NCBI GenBank assembly: GCA_030762935.1
Contig: CM060890.1
Span: 66,838,765 to 66,902,764, forward strand
DNA: 64,000 bases
Direction of reading: 5' to 3'
Origin: Hymenopus coronatus
Taxonomy: Eukaryota > Arthropoda > Insecta > Mantodea > Hymenopodidae
Shown: in pieces, positions 1 through 10,479 of the stretch
Layout of the letters: every line of letters starts with the position of its first letter
Numbering within the stretch: the first letter of the stretch is position 1
Notes under the pieces: generated by a model
Told to the model about the DNA's origin: nothing
Seen by the model: the letters and a program-made list of their open reading frames with translations, nothing else
Databases searched by the model: none
Position numbers and translations under genes: made by a program

Positions 1-394
1 ATTAATTGCAGTAAGCATAATAAAATTTGTTTACTTGACCCTAAAGGTGACCACAAAAATTTGATGAGCATCTTTTACCTGTATCAAACGCAATTAAACT
101 AAATAGTTAATTGGTCTTTAAGTACTTCAGATTTATTTCATGATGACGTGCTCACAGCAGATTATTTTATATTAGCTGAGCAATGTCATGTAGAAGATCC
201 AAATTACTTAACACTTATAAACAAGATAATTTATACCCTTAATTTTGCAGCACAAAGTATTCTTTACAATTTACTTTTCCTTATTAATGATTATGTTACT
301 CATTCAGTTTTAGTTTTCTTGGGGACTGACTAGAGCTCTAGAGTAGAGTGCTTGCAATAATATTAGGTTTGAGGTTAACCCCTTAATGCTAGAA
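1..394. other. No gene recognised
   Basis: AT-rich sequence at the left edge. I see no exon, repeat boundary or RNA gene that I can support. The short open frame at 148-333 has no recognisable similarity or splice context. Confidence 0.5.
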
Positions 395-399
395 TTATT

Positions 400-645
400 T
401 TGGTATATATGCCATTCTTTCTCTAACTCCTAAACTGGTCTTCATATCCCTTTCACAGGCACAAACCAATTGGTTTGAATGGCTATTAGAATAAGGCAAG
501 AGATAATGATCTGGCCAACCATTCAAATAACAAATATCACGAGTTTGAATCCCAGCAACTGAAGTTAAATGTGCCTGTGGTACAGGATAGGGAGGGCTAT
601 ATAATTGGTGTGATGGCATGCTTGGATGACAGGGTTAAATTTGAC
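400..645 (+). repeat. Possible degenerate tRNA-derived SINE
   Basis: The segment at 541-555 reads GAGTTTGAATCCCAG, a good RNA polymerase III box B (GGTTCRANNCC type). It follows a stretch that could be a decayed tRNA-like head at about 500-540. The downstream body is low-complexity and no target duplication is obvious. A single box B can arise by chance, so this is tentative. Confidence 0.3.
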
Positions 646-674
646 AGCAGTTACGTGGATTTTGCTTTTTGCTC

Positions 675-1349
675 TTAAGGGGACCAACCTTGAAAATTGA
701 CTAAAATTCTTGAAAATGTTGATTTTTGAATTTTAGCACATCAATATAGTTAGCATGGTTCTTGTAGATTAATATGCTGAAGTTATTTTCAGCCACTTTC
801 AATTTAAACACTTGTTGTGTGAATCTTTTAAATGGATGTTTAAATGTTAAAATGCATGTTTCTCTAAATGCATTTTCCAAAGCATGTAAATATTCAAAAT
901 GGACCATGCGTGCACATTTGACCCAATCAGTTTGATTTTTCTACCAGATAACTTTAATATCTTAATAAATAAAAATTATTGAATTAATTTTCTAAGTAAG
1001 ATTAATTATGTATTTGTATTAACAAAATTAATTAATCCACAAGAATAATTAAAAAGTTTGATTGAATAATTTATCACAACTTTTTACTGCAGTAATATTT
1101 AATTCATTGAAACTCATCCAATATTTTTTAAATGTAAATAGAAAATGTTGTTATAAAATTTTGAAAACTGGTGCAAGGACCATTTTTAGTAGAATAGTTA
1201 ATTTTGTTTTTCTATTAAGAACTATTTGATGTATTTGTCTCAAAATTTCAGAATTAGTTACACAAAACAATACAAATATATCGTGAAAAAGTAAACTTAA
1301 TTGTTTAAGAAACATTGACTTTAAAATTTTCACAGTTTGGTCCCCTTAA
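675..1349. mobile_element. TTAA-flanked non-autonomous DNA transposon (MITE)
   Basis: The segment is bounded by TTAA at 675-678 and TTAA at 1346-1349. Just inside, GGGGACCAA at 679-687 is matched in inverted orientation by TTGGTCCCC at 1337-1345; beyond that the inverted repeat continues imperfectly for about 20 bp. The interior (about 650 bp) is AT-rich with no transposase frame. TTAA target duplications are typical of piggyBac and Kolobok superfamilies, so this looks like a non-autonomous member of one of them; the terminal bases do not decide which. Confidence 0.7.
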
Positions 1350-1548
1350 AAAGCATGTAGTATTTTTTATTGGAATAATTTAACATTTTTAAGGTATCAA
1401 ACATCTATAAATACTTGCATTTTAATGTTGAAGATTAGTATAATTAAAAATTAAAAACCAAAGACATCAAAAAATTTAAAAACTTCAACAAAACAGCTTT
1501 GTGTAAAAATACACTATGCCAGGCTCTACAATTGAGTTTATATTAGAG

Positions 1549-1757
1549 GTTTATTTGTTTATTTATTTACATAGAATGTCCCAATGAGCATATTGCTCTA
1601 AGTAGGGACTGCCCTTTAGTGAGGTGGTAAGCAAAATACAAAGAATAAAATAAACACATTAACACATATAAAAAGGAGTATATAAGTATAAATTTTATAT
1701 ATATATAATTTTTTTTAACGTAATTTGTGTGGGTGTGTGATTAAACTTAATGTTAGG
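1549..1757 (-). repeat. LINE 3' fragment, antisense
   Basis: About 205 bp here, beginning with a T-rich stretch and a shared block (CATAGAATGTCCCAATGAGC at 1571-1590), is nearly identical to 5428-5640, where it leads into an antisense reverse transcriptase. It is therefore the 3' untranslated tail of the same non-LTR family, truncated at its 5' side. Both copies end in a variable (TA)n tract followed by GTGTGGGTGTGTGATTAAAC. Confidence 0.65.
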
Positions 1758-3306
1758 GAATATATTGTAAATCTAACAATAGCAATTCAGTATAGAATCA
1801 TTGTATTCTGAAAGTAATGATAGCTCAATGGATGTGTATTGGCAAGGTATGGTGGAAGTATTTAGTTGGAATTCTAGTATCACAGTAAATTTTTGCAGTC
1901 TGTTTCAACTTTTCATTTCATTTCCTCTCTTTCAGCCTTTTCTTTCAAACATTTTATAGAATAGATACATCAGCCAAATGTTGCTTATTTGATAGAGGAC
2001 TTAAGTGATGTTGCAAAAGTTGCCATATCATAGCCTTAAAAATGTTATCAATTAGAAGGTGAGATATTGCATCATCTAGGTCAAACCAGGCTTCAGAAGT
2101 AAAAGACAGTAGAGGCATGTATCCCATGGAAGCGAGGCAAGGACTGCTTACAAAGGAAATTTTATTTATCATTAAGTATTCATTTGAGTTGATTGTAATG
2201 CATTTTCACCACTTTGATTTTAATTACTTAGGATATGTTTTGGAAGAGGTGCTGTTGCCTCCATTATCAACTTTTCTTTGCCTGCTGGTGCCAGCAAGAA
2301 ATCAGCAGTGGCATGGCATTTTTGGAGAGAACATCTGACCTAGAGAAGGGACCAAGTTTATTAAAAGGGGCAAGAAGCTGTTGGGAATTGGAGACCTGAG
2401 AGAACCACATCTGAAAAAGCAGAAACCATTTGATGAATTTCAAAATCCCAAATGGAGACATTCTTGTCTAGAAGTTCCTACATCCAACATCAGAAGCAAG
2501 TCCATTTACTACAACACCAGAGAATCATGGTACAAGCAATCAAAGAACAGTTGTTAATAAAAGCAACAGTACTTCCAAAATATGCTCTAAATGATTAAAA
2601 TGTAAGTGGTGTAAAGTTATATAATTGACTCAAATGAATACTTTATAATATGCATCACTGATCCAAAATCCTCATAACTTCAAATAATTTAATTACCACA
2701 TTTAATTGGAATTCCTACTAGATGCTGAAAATTGAAAAGCTACAACCAATTTTGTCTCATCAATGTTTCGAATATAGCAGTAATTTTTAAGCTTACAAAG
2801 GTAAGCAAGTTAACATTTTAATTGTGATAGTGTATATGGACCTGAACTCAGAACAGTGACAGATAGACAATATAACGTGTGACTGTATTGCAAAAAATAT
2901 TTAAAACAAAAACTTAATTTCCTGTAATTTCGAAGATAAACAATATTTTTCTTAAAAAAAAAGTGCTATTTGTACTAGCTATTTACATGGCACATCTATG
3001 TGGTGATTGTACATGAATTTGTGCCTAGTTAGATTCTAAGAAATTTGGTTCTGCTAATATGGTGAATTTTCATGTTACCAACTTGTATTATAATTCCTGT
3101 TCATTATTATCATGACGTTCAAAATGTATTTATTCTGTGATTTTCAAGATTACTTTGAAGTTGGGGTGTCATAAGAAAATTTTATAATTGTAACAATTAT
3201 TTGTGGGTCTTATTTTCCAATTTTTTTAGTCTTGTCAGCATCTATGTGTGCATATACCTAATATTATTCTGTAAACAGCTGTTATCCTTCAGAAAATGTG
3301 AATTGA
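1758..3306. other. Intergenic, nothing recognised
   Basis: No convincing exon, repeat end or RNA gene. Overlapping open frames at 1954-2172, 2117-2338 and 2267-2461 on opposite strands are short and unlike any family I know. Confidence 0.45.
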
Positions 3307-3450
3307 TTAAATAATTTGTTGAACAATGTAATCAAGGACATATTTGTACCTTCCTGCATTTTGTTGCTGAATTTTATTTCTTACTCTGGCAGAATTAGCA
3401 TCATCCATGAAATTTGGATCAATAGCAAATGGTGGTTCACCAACTGTACC
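3307..3450 (-). CDS. Possible 3' terminal coding exon of an unidentified gene
   Basis: Reading on the minus strand, a splice acceptor (TTTTTAG) ends at 3451 and is followed by an open frame of 47 codons ending in TAA at 3307-3309. The peptide is well mixed and hydrophilic (it contains GEPPFAIDPNFMDD and RVRNKIQQQNAG), unlike the low-complexity AT-driven frames nearby. I do not recognise the protein. The exon would start with two bases of a split codon. It lies downstream of LRRC27 but appears not to belong to it, because LRRC27 already has a plausible stop at 13092. An internal GGTACA could act as a donor, so it may instead be an internal exon. Coding status is an inference. Confidence 0.4.
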   Translation of the reverse strand, partial: GTVGEPPFAIDPNFMDDANSARVRNKIQQQNAGRYKYVLDYIVQQII

Positions 3451-4090
3451 TAAAAATACACATATGTTATCATTAGACATAACAGAACCTCTGATAACCA
3501 AATTAAGGAGGATTGAAATCAAATGCCTCTGATAATACAGATAGCTTATATTGCTACAAAGTACAGAAATGTCTCTCAAGTAGAAATAGACAATATATGT
3601 AATTTGCTGTCATTGCATTTTGCAGTGTGTAGAATTCAATGTATCTGACAAAAAACTTAATGTTTCATAATATTTGAACAAATTCTTTATATTTCTTCAT
3701 ATTTTGTAAAAATGGTGATGTTTTGCTTTTAAAATGATTTTTGTTAGCAATGAACCAAATTTCCAAACGTTCTATTTGAGCAGTTTTCTGTAAAATGCAT
3801 TTAAAAATCCCAAACAACTATTTCTAACAAGTCAGGTGCCAATAACAGTAAACGAGTGAACACCATTGCCATGAGCAATTATTCTAAAAGGAGAAGCCAT
3901 CAATATGGTCTAGATGTTAAAGTTGGCAAACAAATGGAACAAACAAAACAAAATATTTTATTAAAAGCACCCATTTGCAAAAATGGAAAGTGAACAAGAA
4001 AGAAGTTAATTTTACACTTCTACATCAAGGAATTGCTTCATGCTGTCTAATTTAGCATCCAAAAACTAATATGTAAAAAATTACAATTTT
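3451..4090. other. Intergenic, nothing recognised
   Basis: No supported feature. The right part could be decayed PLE sequence belonging with the GIY-YIG relic at 4095-4420, but I cannot recognise reverse-transcriptase motifs in it. Confidence 0.4.
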
Positions 4091-4094
4091 CTAT

Positions 4095-4420
4095 TTCAGC
4101 AAATGAAAAACAGGGATTTATGAAATAAAATGCTCACACTGTAATCTAGTGTACAAAGGACAAAACTAAGTCTGGCTAAAAGAACACGTCACATGAAATC
4201 CAAACAAACAGAAAATCGGCTATTGCCCATCATTTCTGGTCATCAGGGCATTAAATTACATTGAATATAAAACTGTTAAAACTGGCTTATCAGTATACAA
4301 TATTAGATGTCTGGGGAAAAAAATCTGCATCAGAAGAAGAACCATTTATGAATTTTAATTTACCACTGTACAGCAAACTTTGGAAGACCCAGGACCAAAT
4401 GCCTCCAAAATGATGCATCC
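4095..4420 (+). pseudogene. Penelope-like element relic: GIY-YIG endonuclease end
   Basis: Translation of about 4105-4200 gives GIYEIKCSHCNLVYKGQ, the start of a PLE-type GIY-YIG endonuclease with its CxxC pair; the YIG half is changed to YKG. A stop codon follows, then LKEHVT, matching the RxKEH part of the domain. The remaining 200 bp is decayed. No reverse-transcriptase motif is visible upstream, so this is a truncated fragment. It differs clearly from the PLE copies at 6897 and 46200 and probably belongs to another lineage. Confidence 0.7.
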
Positions 4421-4429
4421 CCACAACCA

Positions 4430-5425
4430 CCATCCTGATCTTTGGTGCCTAATAAAGGAGATTCACTCAGAATTAGGGGTTAAAGATGGAAGCAACATAC
4501 ATTCCTGATGCTGGTCTCAGTAATAATTTTAAGTGATGTTTAGTGTTATAAAAACTGGCTCAATTCTTACCCTCAGAGGTTAATAAGGTTACTTTTTCCA
4601 GAGATGAATAAAGATGATCCAGTTAAATTATGTAATGCCTTCATTGTGTCTTATGCTGATTATTGGATATACCCCTAGAAACCAAGCACGAAATGATGTT
4701 ATATGAAACCATCTACACATGATTAGCTTATATAGCATGATTTCAACACATATTAAGAATGACATCATTAAGAGCAACCTTTATGAATATAAGCCAAAAG
4801 TAGAACAAAGTATTCATCAATTTTAACTTTGATGGCAAAATGACCTCTGAGTTAGAACAGGCCAATACTGGCAATCTAGATGATAATGGTAATGGTGATG
4901 CCTTTATTTATAAAATAAGAACTTTGTTAATGTTTGCGTAAGGGAATGCCATAATAGAGTATACTTTTAAACAATCCATAATAACAGTTTTTAATCTATG
5001 TAAAGTTTGAACTTTGTGTGTATTGAATCCAGACCTGACCAACTAACCAGGGCTAAAATTAGACTCTAACCAAGGTGCACATAGTAGGATATTTTTTTTA
5101 ATTCTAAAAATAATTATAAATTGTATAATCAAATTGAATTGGTTATACTGGATATGACTGGCTGTGGGTGAATGCCTAGTCATATTCATAATATGTAGCA
5201 ACTTGGCACAAATAAACAAAGAAACAGTTTTTTCCTTTTGTTTTGAGTATTGCATCATTTCAATAGGTGAATAACCATATGAGCATTACTTGTTAACTTT
5301 AGTCAATAATAATTCCTAAAAGTTTAATAAATGAAAGGGCATTAATGGTGACTTTTGTAACAGTATATGTTTTGTTTTGCTGGGTTTTAGGCAAAAAAAA
5401 ATTAGCTTCAAAGCAAGCATAGACC
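4430..5425. other. Intergenic, nothing recognised
   Basis: No exon or repeat boundary that I can support. The minus-strand frame at 5043-5258 has no recognisable similarity. Confidence 0.45.
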
Positions 5426-5427
5426 TA

Positions 5428-6490
5428 TTAAAAGTTTATTTATTTATTTACATAGAATGTCCCAATGAGCATATTGCTCTAGGTACGTACTGTCCTTTAG
5501 TGAGGCGATAAGCAAAATACAAAGAATAAAATAAACACATTAACACATATAAAAATTAGTATATAAGTATACATTTTATATATATGTATATACATATACA
5601 CAATTTTTAACATAATTTGTGTGGGTGTGTGATTAAACTTAATGCAATATATCAAAAAAACATCAAAGGAAAAACTGTCAAATTTTTAGGAATTACAGTA
5701 TTGCTCAGGTAGGTATTTGAAGAGTTTCCTTTTATTATCAATTAATTGGTTTAAACTATTATGCAGAGAATAAATTATTGAATCATCAGCAAACAAAACA
5801 GATTTACTACTAACATTTAATGGTAGATCATTATGTACTAGTTACTGGATATAACAATGACTAACAAATTCTTGTTGGACTCCACAGTTAGAATTAATAA
5901 AATCCAAGTAGATAATCGTTATTAAAACAGACAGCTTGTGACTAGCTGTGTAGAGTCCTAAATAGCTGTAAATTAAGACCTTAAATTCCATAATATCTGA
6001 GCTTTTTAATTAAAATTTCATGAGACACACTGTCAAAGGCTTTGGTTAAATCACAAGCACTAAAACGTATGCTTAGAAACTTAAAAACCAGATATTATGA
6101 AATACATAAAACTCAAGATCATTCCACAGTAGATAGATCTCTTCTGAATCCTTACTGAATATTTACAAATAATTTGAAGTTTATAAATTACTTAACATTT
6201 TCTAATCAATTAGTTGTTTGTTCTTGATGCATTCTAAAATTTCTGAAAAAAATAAGCACTACAGAAATCAGTATACAGTTATAGATGGATCATCTTTTTT
6301 TAAAATAGGTAGAACTTTATGAAGATTAAGAGTTTCTGGAAATTGACCAATCATCAAAAAATTATTTACATACAATTTCAGAGGTGTTACAATGCTATGC
6401 AGCATACTTTTTACTAAGTCAAACTTATTTCATAAGCATTCTTGATTAATTCGTAGAACCTCAAACTCTGTAACCAATCTCCACAAGTTA
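5428..6490 (-). pseudogene. Antisense non-LTR retrotransposon (Jockey/CR1-like) reverse transcriptase, 5'-truncated and decayed
   Basis: On the minus strand this contains, in order from 6490 to 5428, remnants of the RT N-terminal block (YFKK near 6290), motif A as LTKAFDSVSHEILIKKLRYY (about 6000-6060), the QQ-type motif B region, and motif C as SVLFADDSIIYS (about 5765-5805). The 3' tail at 5428-5640 matches the solitary tail at 1549-1757. Several in-frame stops and small indels show it is dead. The motif order and FADD box identify a non-LTR RT; assignment within Jockey/CR1 is an inference from the style of motif A. Confidence 0.8.
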
Positions 6491-6578
6491 CCTGACATAG
6501 AAAAGTGGATAGAATTATTAAAGTTTTCATTATACTTGAATTTAGCTTAATATACAGCAACTATATATTTTTTTCAGA

Positions 6579-6642
6579 TGATTCATCACCATCATCTTCT
6601 TCTTCTTCTTCTTCTTCTTCTTCTTCTTCATCATCATCATCA
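6579..6642. repeat. (TCT/TCA)n microsatellite
   Basis: Imperfect trinucleotide array of TCT and TCA units. It generates a spurious poly-serine frame on the plus strand. Confidence 0.9.
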
Positions 6643-6789
6643 TTACTATTCAGTGCTTCAGTATTGGGTCTTGGCTTCTCACAGAAATAGTTTCCATTCT
6701 TTCTTATTTAATACATCCCTTTCCAAATTCCTACTCTGAGAATACTTTTCCCATCTTTTCTGGCTTCATCCAAATATCTATCTCATGGT

Positions 6790-6896
6790 CTATCCATTAT
6801 TAATCATCATAGGTAGGATGAAACTCAAGAAATTAAATGCATCATTGAATCAAGGCACTTTCCAGATATTTTAAAGAAATCAATTGTAAGACCATT
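6790..6896 (+). pseudogene. LINE reverse transcriptase, left part of a copy split by a PLE
   Basis: Translation of about 6835-6895 gives HFPDILKKSIVRPF, the block that precedes the KKG and YRPIS motifs of Jockey/CR1-type RTs. The reading breaks exactly where the PLE begins and resumes after it at 9282 with the same VRPLFK sequence carried in the duplicated target. Confidence 0.7.
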
Positions 6897-6966
6897 TTAA
6901 ATGTAAAAAGAAGCTAGTAACAGTGAAGTAGCAGCAGAGAAGAAAGTAATTGAAGTTGAAAGAAGT

Positions 6967-8436
6967 TTGCATTTTAAAAACTTAAATAACATTGAACTGA
7001 AATTATATAATTTGCATCTTAAACTTATAAATGTTTTAGGTAATTCAATTTGGCTAAATTTGGAATATAAATTGTTTGAAAATTTGAACTTTAGCATGAG
7101 AAATAAAACAAATAAACTGAAAAATAAGTTAAATAAATTATGCTTAAAACAAAATAAATTGAAACCAACTAAAGGGAATAACCCTAAAGATAATGTAATT
7201 AACCTTTCAAATTGTAATTTCAATGAGAAGGAAATTAATTTTTTGAATAAAGGTTTAAAAACCTGTGTAGATTTTTCAAAAAATATAGATGATTATGTAG
7301 CAGATATAGAAATTGCTAGTCAGGATTTAAATGAAAATAATAAGTTATTGGTTAAAGAAAAATGTAGTAAAATATTACAGAATTTGAATAAAAATCACCC
7401 TAAATTAAATCACAATAAACAAATTATTAAATCATTAAAAGAAAAAGATGTAATCTATACTAAAGCTGATAAAGGTAACAGCATTGTAATTTTAAATAAA
7501 ATTGATTACATTAACAGAATGGAACTCTTACTTCAAGGTGAAGATTACAAAAGCATTGATATTAACCCTTTAAAATCCTGCATTTCAATTTATAATAAGA
7601 CCCTTAATGAAATTAAAAGTATTACAAATAAAGAAAAGCAAATTATAAAAATCAGTAATCCAATTTTACCCAGAATATATGCTCTTCCCAAAATTCATAA
7701 ACCTGGAAATAAAATGAGACCTATTGTAAATTGCATAAATTCACCTACTTACAGCCTAGCTAAATGGTTAAATAAAAAATTCACTAATTTTGAAAAATTT
7801 GAGAGTTTAAGTATTAAAAATTCTTTTGAGCTAGTTGAAAGGATCAGCAATATTACATTGTCTACTAATGATAAACTTGTTTCTTTTGATGTAACTGCTT
7901 TGTTTCCAAGCATTCCTAGAGAAAAACTATTGACATTTTTAAAAAAATGGTTAAGTTCTATAGAACTGAATGAAAATTTAATAAATGATTTTGTTATCCT
8001 TACTAATCTTTGTTTGGATCAAAATTTTTTCAGCTTTAATGACAAATTCTATCAACAAACTTCTGGTTTAGCAATGGGTAGTTCACTTTCACCTTTTCTT
8101 GCTGATCTTTTCATGAGCTATTTTGAAATACAGGTCACTAAAGCATTCCCTCTAATTTTTAAAACTTGGTATAGATATGTAGATGATATATTTGCTATTG
8201 TTCCTGATAAACATGTAAATGATGCTTTAAAACTTTTAAATTTACAAGATAAGGTTATAAAATTCACATTAGAAACTGAAAGTGATGGTTATCTCCCTTT
8301 CCTGGATTTAAAAATAATAAAAAAAGACAATAAATTGAATTTTGGAATATACAGAAAGCAAACCCACACTGATAATTATATAAAAAATAATGGCTTTAAC
8401 CCTTTTCACATAAATTTGCTGTTTTTAATAGTTTAA
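6967..8436 (+). CDS. PLE reverse transcriptase (5' part of ORF)
   Basis: This 489-codon open frame encodes the reverse transcriptase of a Penelope-like retroelement, which copies element RNA into the genome. Visible motifs are the PLE-specific DKG box (KADKGNSIVILNK, from residue 166), LPKIHKPG near residue 240, motif A (SFDVTALFPSIP, Asp near 308), GLAMGSSLSP near 367, and the catalytic YVDD at 404-407 followed by LPFLDL. The N-terminal 120 residues are Lys/Asn-rich, as often seen before the DKG box. The frame terminates early at 8434-8436: between about 8405 and 8420 one frame ends while the next carries on the same protein, so a single-base indel separates it from the GIY-YIG part. The conserved motifs are otherwise uninterrupted, so the copy looks recent. 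Confidence 0.9.
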   Translation: MHFKNLNNIELKLYNLHLKLINVLGNSIWLNLEYKLFENLNFSMRNKTNKLKNKLNKLCLKQNKLKPTKGNNPKDNVINLSNCNFNEKEINFLNKGLKTCVDFSKNIDDYVADIEIASQDLNENNKLLVKEKCSKILQNLNKNHPKLNHNKQIIKSLKEKDVIYTKADKGNSIVILNKIDYINRMELLLQGEDYKSIDINPLKSCISIYNKTLNEIKSITNKEKQIIKISNPILPRIYALPKIHKPGNKMRPIVNCINSPTYSLAKWLNKKFTNFEKFESLSIKNSFELVERISNITLSTNDKLVSFDVTALFPSIPREKLLTFLKKWLSSIELNENLINDFVILTNLCLDQNFFSFNDKFYQQTSGLAMGSSLSPFLADLFMSYFEIQVTKAFPLIFKTWYRYVDDIFAIVPDKHVNDALKLLNLQDKVIKFTLETESDGYLPFLDLKIIKKDNKLNFGIYRKQTHTDNYIKNNGFNPFHINLLFLIV

Positions 8437-8591
8437 TTTATAGGTTAATTAATTTACCCCTTAATAAAGATGAATTCTATAAAGAATATAAACACATTAT
8501 TAACACTGCTTTAATTAATGGTTTTAATACTGATTTTATAAATAAAAAAATTGAGAAGTTTAAATATCAAAAAGCTATTAAAGATATTTCT

Positions 8592-9089
8592 ATGCTTAAG
8601 AAAATAAAAGATAATTACATTTTTAAAAAATTTACTTATCACCCTTGGGCAAATAAAAAATTCACAAATATTTTCAAAGAGCATGGCATAATATTGGTTC
8701 CTCAAAATAAATATAGGATAAAAAATTTGTTAGGCTTTTCTAAAAAGGATGAAATTTCAAAAAATAAAAAATCTGGCATTTATCAATTAAACTGTTTAAA
8801 TTGTGACCTTGTTTATATTGGTAAGACTAAACGTCATTTGGAAACCAGAGTAAAAGAACACTTTAGGAATATTAAATACAAACAAATTGATAAATCAGCT
8901 GTAGCAGAACATTTTTGGAAATTTAATCATGAAATAAATCCAGATGTTAAATTATTAAAACACTTAAATGGGCCCATAGATTTAATGGTTTGGGAGAAAA
9001 TATTTATATTAAAGTATAGAAATCATGCAATGAATTTTGATATACCTCCAATTGACACTCTTACCATTTGTTTTGATTCCAGTAGTTAG
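8592..9089 (+). CDS. PLE GIY-YIG endonuclease (3' part of ORF, after a frameshift)
   Basis: Encodes the C-terminal endonuclease of the same PLE. The domain begins with KSGIYQLNC (GIY at residues 62-64), followed by a CxxC pair, VYIGKTKRHLETRVKEHF (YIG at 75-77, with the catalytic Arg and the EH), then AEHFW and later VWEKIFILKYR with its conserved Glu. In canonical PLEs this domain nicks the target to prime reverse transcription. The upstream sequence at 8420-8591 is open in the same frame and encodes the linker, so the true frame starts at the indel near 8410. Nothing in the domain looks inactivating. Confidence 0.88.
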   Translation: MLKKIKDNYIFKKFTYHPWANKKFTNIFKEHGIILVPQNKYRIKNLLGFSKKDEISKNKKSGIYQLNCLNCDLVYIGKTKRHLETRVKEHFRNIKYKQIDKSAVAEHFWKFNHEINPDVKLLKHLNGPIDLMVWEKIFILKYRNHAMNFDIPPIDTLTICFDSSS

Positions 9090-9173
9090 CAATGCATTAG
9101 TACACAATCCACCTAGTAGCAGTAACCATAACATGTAAATAAACAACATCAAAAAAGAGACCAAAAGGATATG

Positions 9174-9207
9174 CTGATAATGCAATGAAATCGTTGCGAA
9201 ACTAGTC
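9174..9207 (+). ncRNA. Hammerhead-ribozyme-like core downstream of the PLE ORF
   Basis: The order of elements matches a type I hammerhead: CTGATAA at 9174-9180 (consensus CUGANGA, with A in place of the G), a stem II of GCAA at 9182-9185 with TTGC at 9194-9197, GAAAC at 9198-9202, and a minimal stem III leading to the GTC cleavage triplet at 9205-9207. PLEs are known to carry such minimal hammerheads. The G-to-A change falls at the catalytic guanosine, so this copy is probably inactive. Pairing of stem I is only partial. Confidence 0.5.
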
Positions 9208-9281
9208 CAGGCAAGGATTCCAAAAGATAAGTGAAGATTGGTTGCAACTATTATTTTTATATTAATATTTGTAAGACCATT

Positions 9282-10388
9282 ATTTAAAAGAAAGAAAAGA
9301 AAAAAAAGGAAATAATGAATATAGAAAACTATAGAACCAATTATAATATGTTTGACTATTTCGAAAATATTGGAGGTGTATCTTTAAACTAATACAAAAC
9401 ATTTCACTAAATTGAACATAATATCAGAATGACAATTGTGTTCCAAAAGAAGAAGTTGATAATTGGTGTCATTACTAGAATAAATAATTTCATAATTGAA
9501 GCATTAAATAAATAGGAGAAGGTTATAGCTTTTTGGATTTATCAAAGGCACTTGTGTTAATATAGACATACTGATAAGCAAATTAGAAAATTATGCGGTT
9601 TGTGGACCAGTGCAAAAATAGACTAGTTCATATCTTAAAAACAGCATGCAGTGCATCAAAATAAATCAGTGAATTAGTATTATAAAAAAAATTAAATCAA
9701 ATTTCCAAATGGTTAGGCTAGGAGTACCACTAGGTTCGAATTCTGTTTTTGTTTCTAATGTGTATGTATATCAGCCATATTTTAAACCAGTACAAAGGAA
9801 TGAAAACATAGCAACTGGGTACAGATGACATGACAGTAGTAATTAAAAGTAGTATTCAAAGTGAATGATTAATGAAACAATAAAGCAATAACTTTAGACA
9901 TGATATTAACTCTAAAATCACAGTCTTGATACATTTTAAATTAAAAAATTGTAACTTATATAGCATTTATCTGGAAATAGATGAACGCCAGAGATCCAAT
10001 ACACACATTTTAAGAGTTATAATAGATAGTTAAATTGAAAGCCATATTTAAGTCATATAAAAAGAAAACAATTACGTATTTTATATATGAGACAAGTAAG
10101 GAAAACCATGGATGATGAAACACTTAAATAGATGTATCTTGCTTTTATATACTAAGAAATAAATAAAACTGATCAAAAATACTGATCTAACTATGAATGT
10201 AATAAAAAAGGTACTTAATGGTAAATATATTTTATAATCTGGAGAAATTTAATGTGGGGCTTTTATTTAATTGTAAATATATTGTATTTATAAGCAATTG
10301 TTTATTTCTAGTAATTATTGAATTTAATAAATTGACAAGTAGATGTTTTCATGGATGAAATAAATTGAACTTGAACTTACTAACTTAA
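9282..10388 (+). pseudogene. LINE reverse transcriptase, right part of the copy split by the PLE
   Basis: This continues the RT interrupted at 6896: VRPLFK, a decayed YRPI region, FIKG with ILISKLENYAVCGPVQK (motif A neighbourhood, about 9535-9615), SSYLKNSMQCIKIN, then VRLGVPLGS (motif B, about 9712-9740). Many stops are present. The element ends near 10388 in AATAAATTGAACTTGAACTT, a short repeated tail typical of non-LTR 3' ends. Confidence 0.75.
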
Positions 10389-10479
10389 AACAAACATGCA
10401 AAAATTGATGCAAATACTCAGTGTTGCTATACAAACACAATTTCAATGGTCCTTTATTACTCAAACTTTGTTATTAATT

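Larger units (their letters stand above)
6884..9281 (+). mobile_element. Penelope-like element (PLE) with 13-bp target-site duplication
   Basis: The 13-mer TTGTAAGACCATT occurs at 6884-6896 and again at 9269-9281, directly flanking about 2.37 kb of PLE sequence. The same 13-mer belongs to the coding sequence of the LINE into which the element inserted, and the LINE frame resumes on the far side. The insert holds an RT frame, a GIY-YIG frame and a 3' region with a hammerhead-like core (9174-9207). I see no second copy of that core at the 5' end, so the insert is probably a 5'-truncated or single-unit copy rather than one with complete pseudo-LTRs. Confidence 0.85.

Noticed and set aside
6897..7223. 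108-codon minus-strand frame
   Set aside because: It is the antisense shadow of the PLE ORF start; the composition is driven by the Lys/Asn-rich sense strand.
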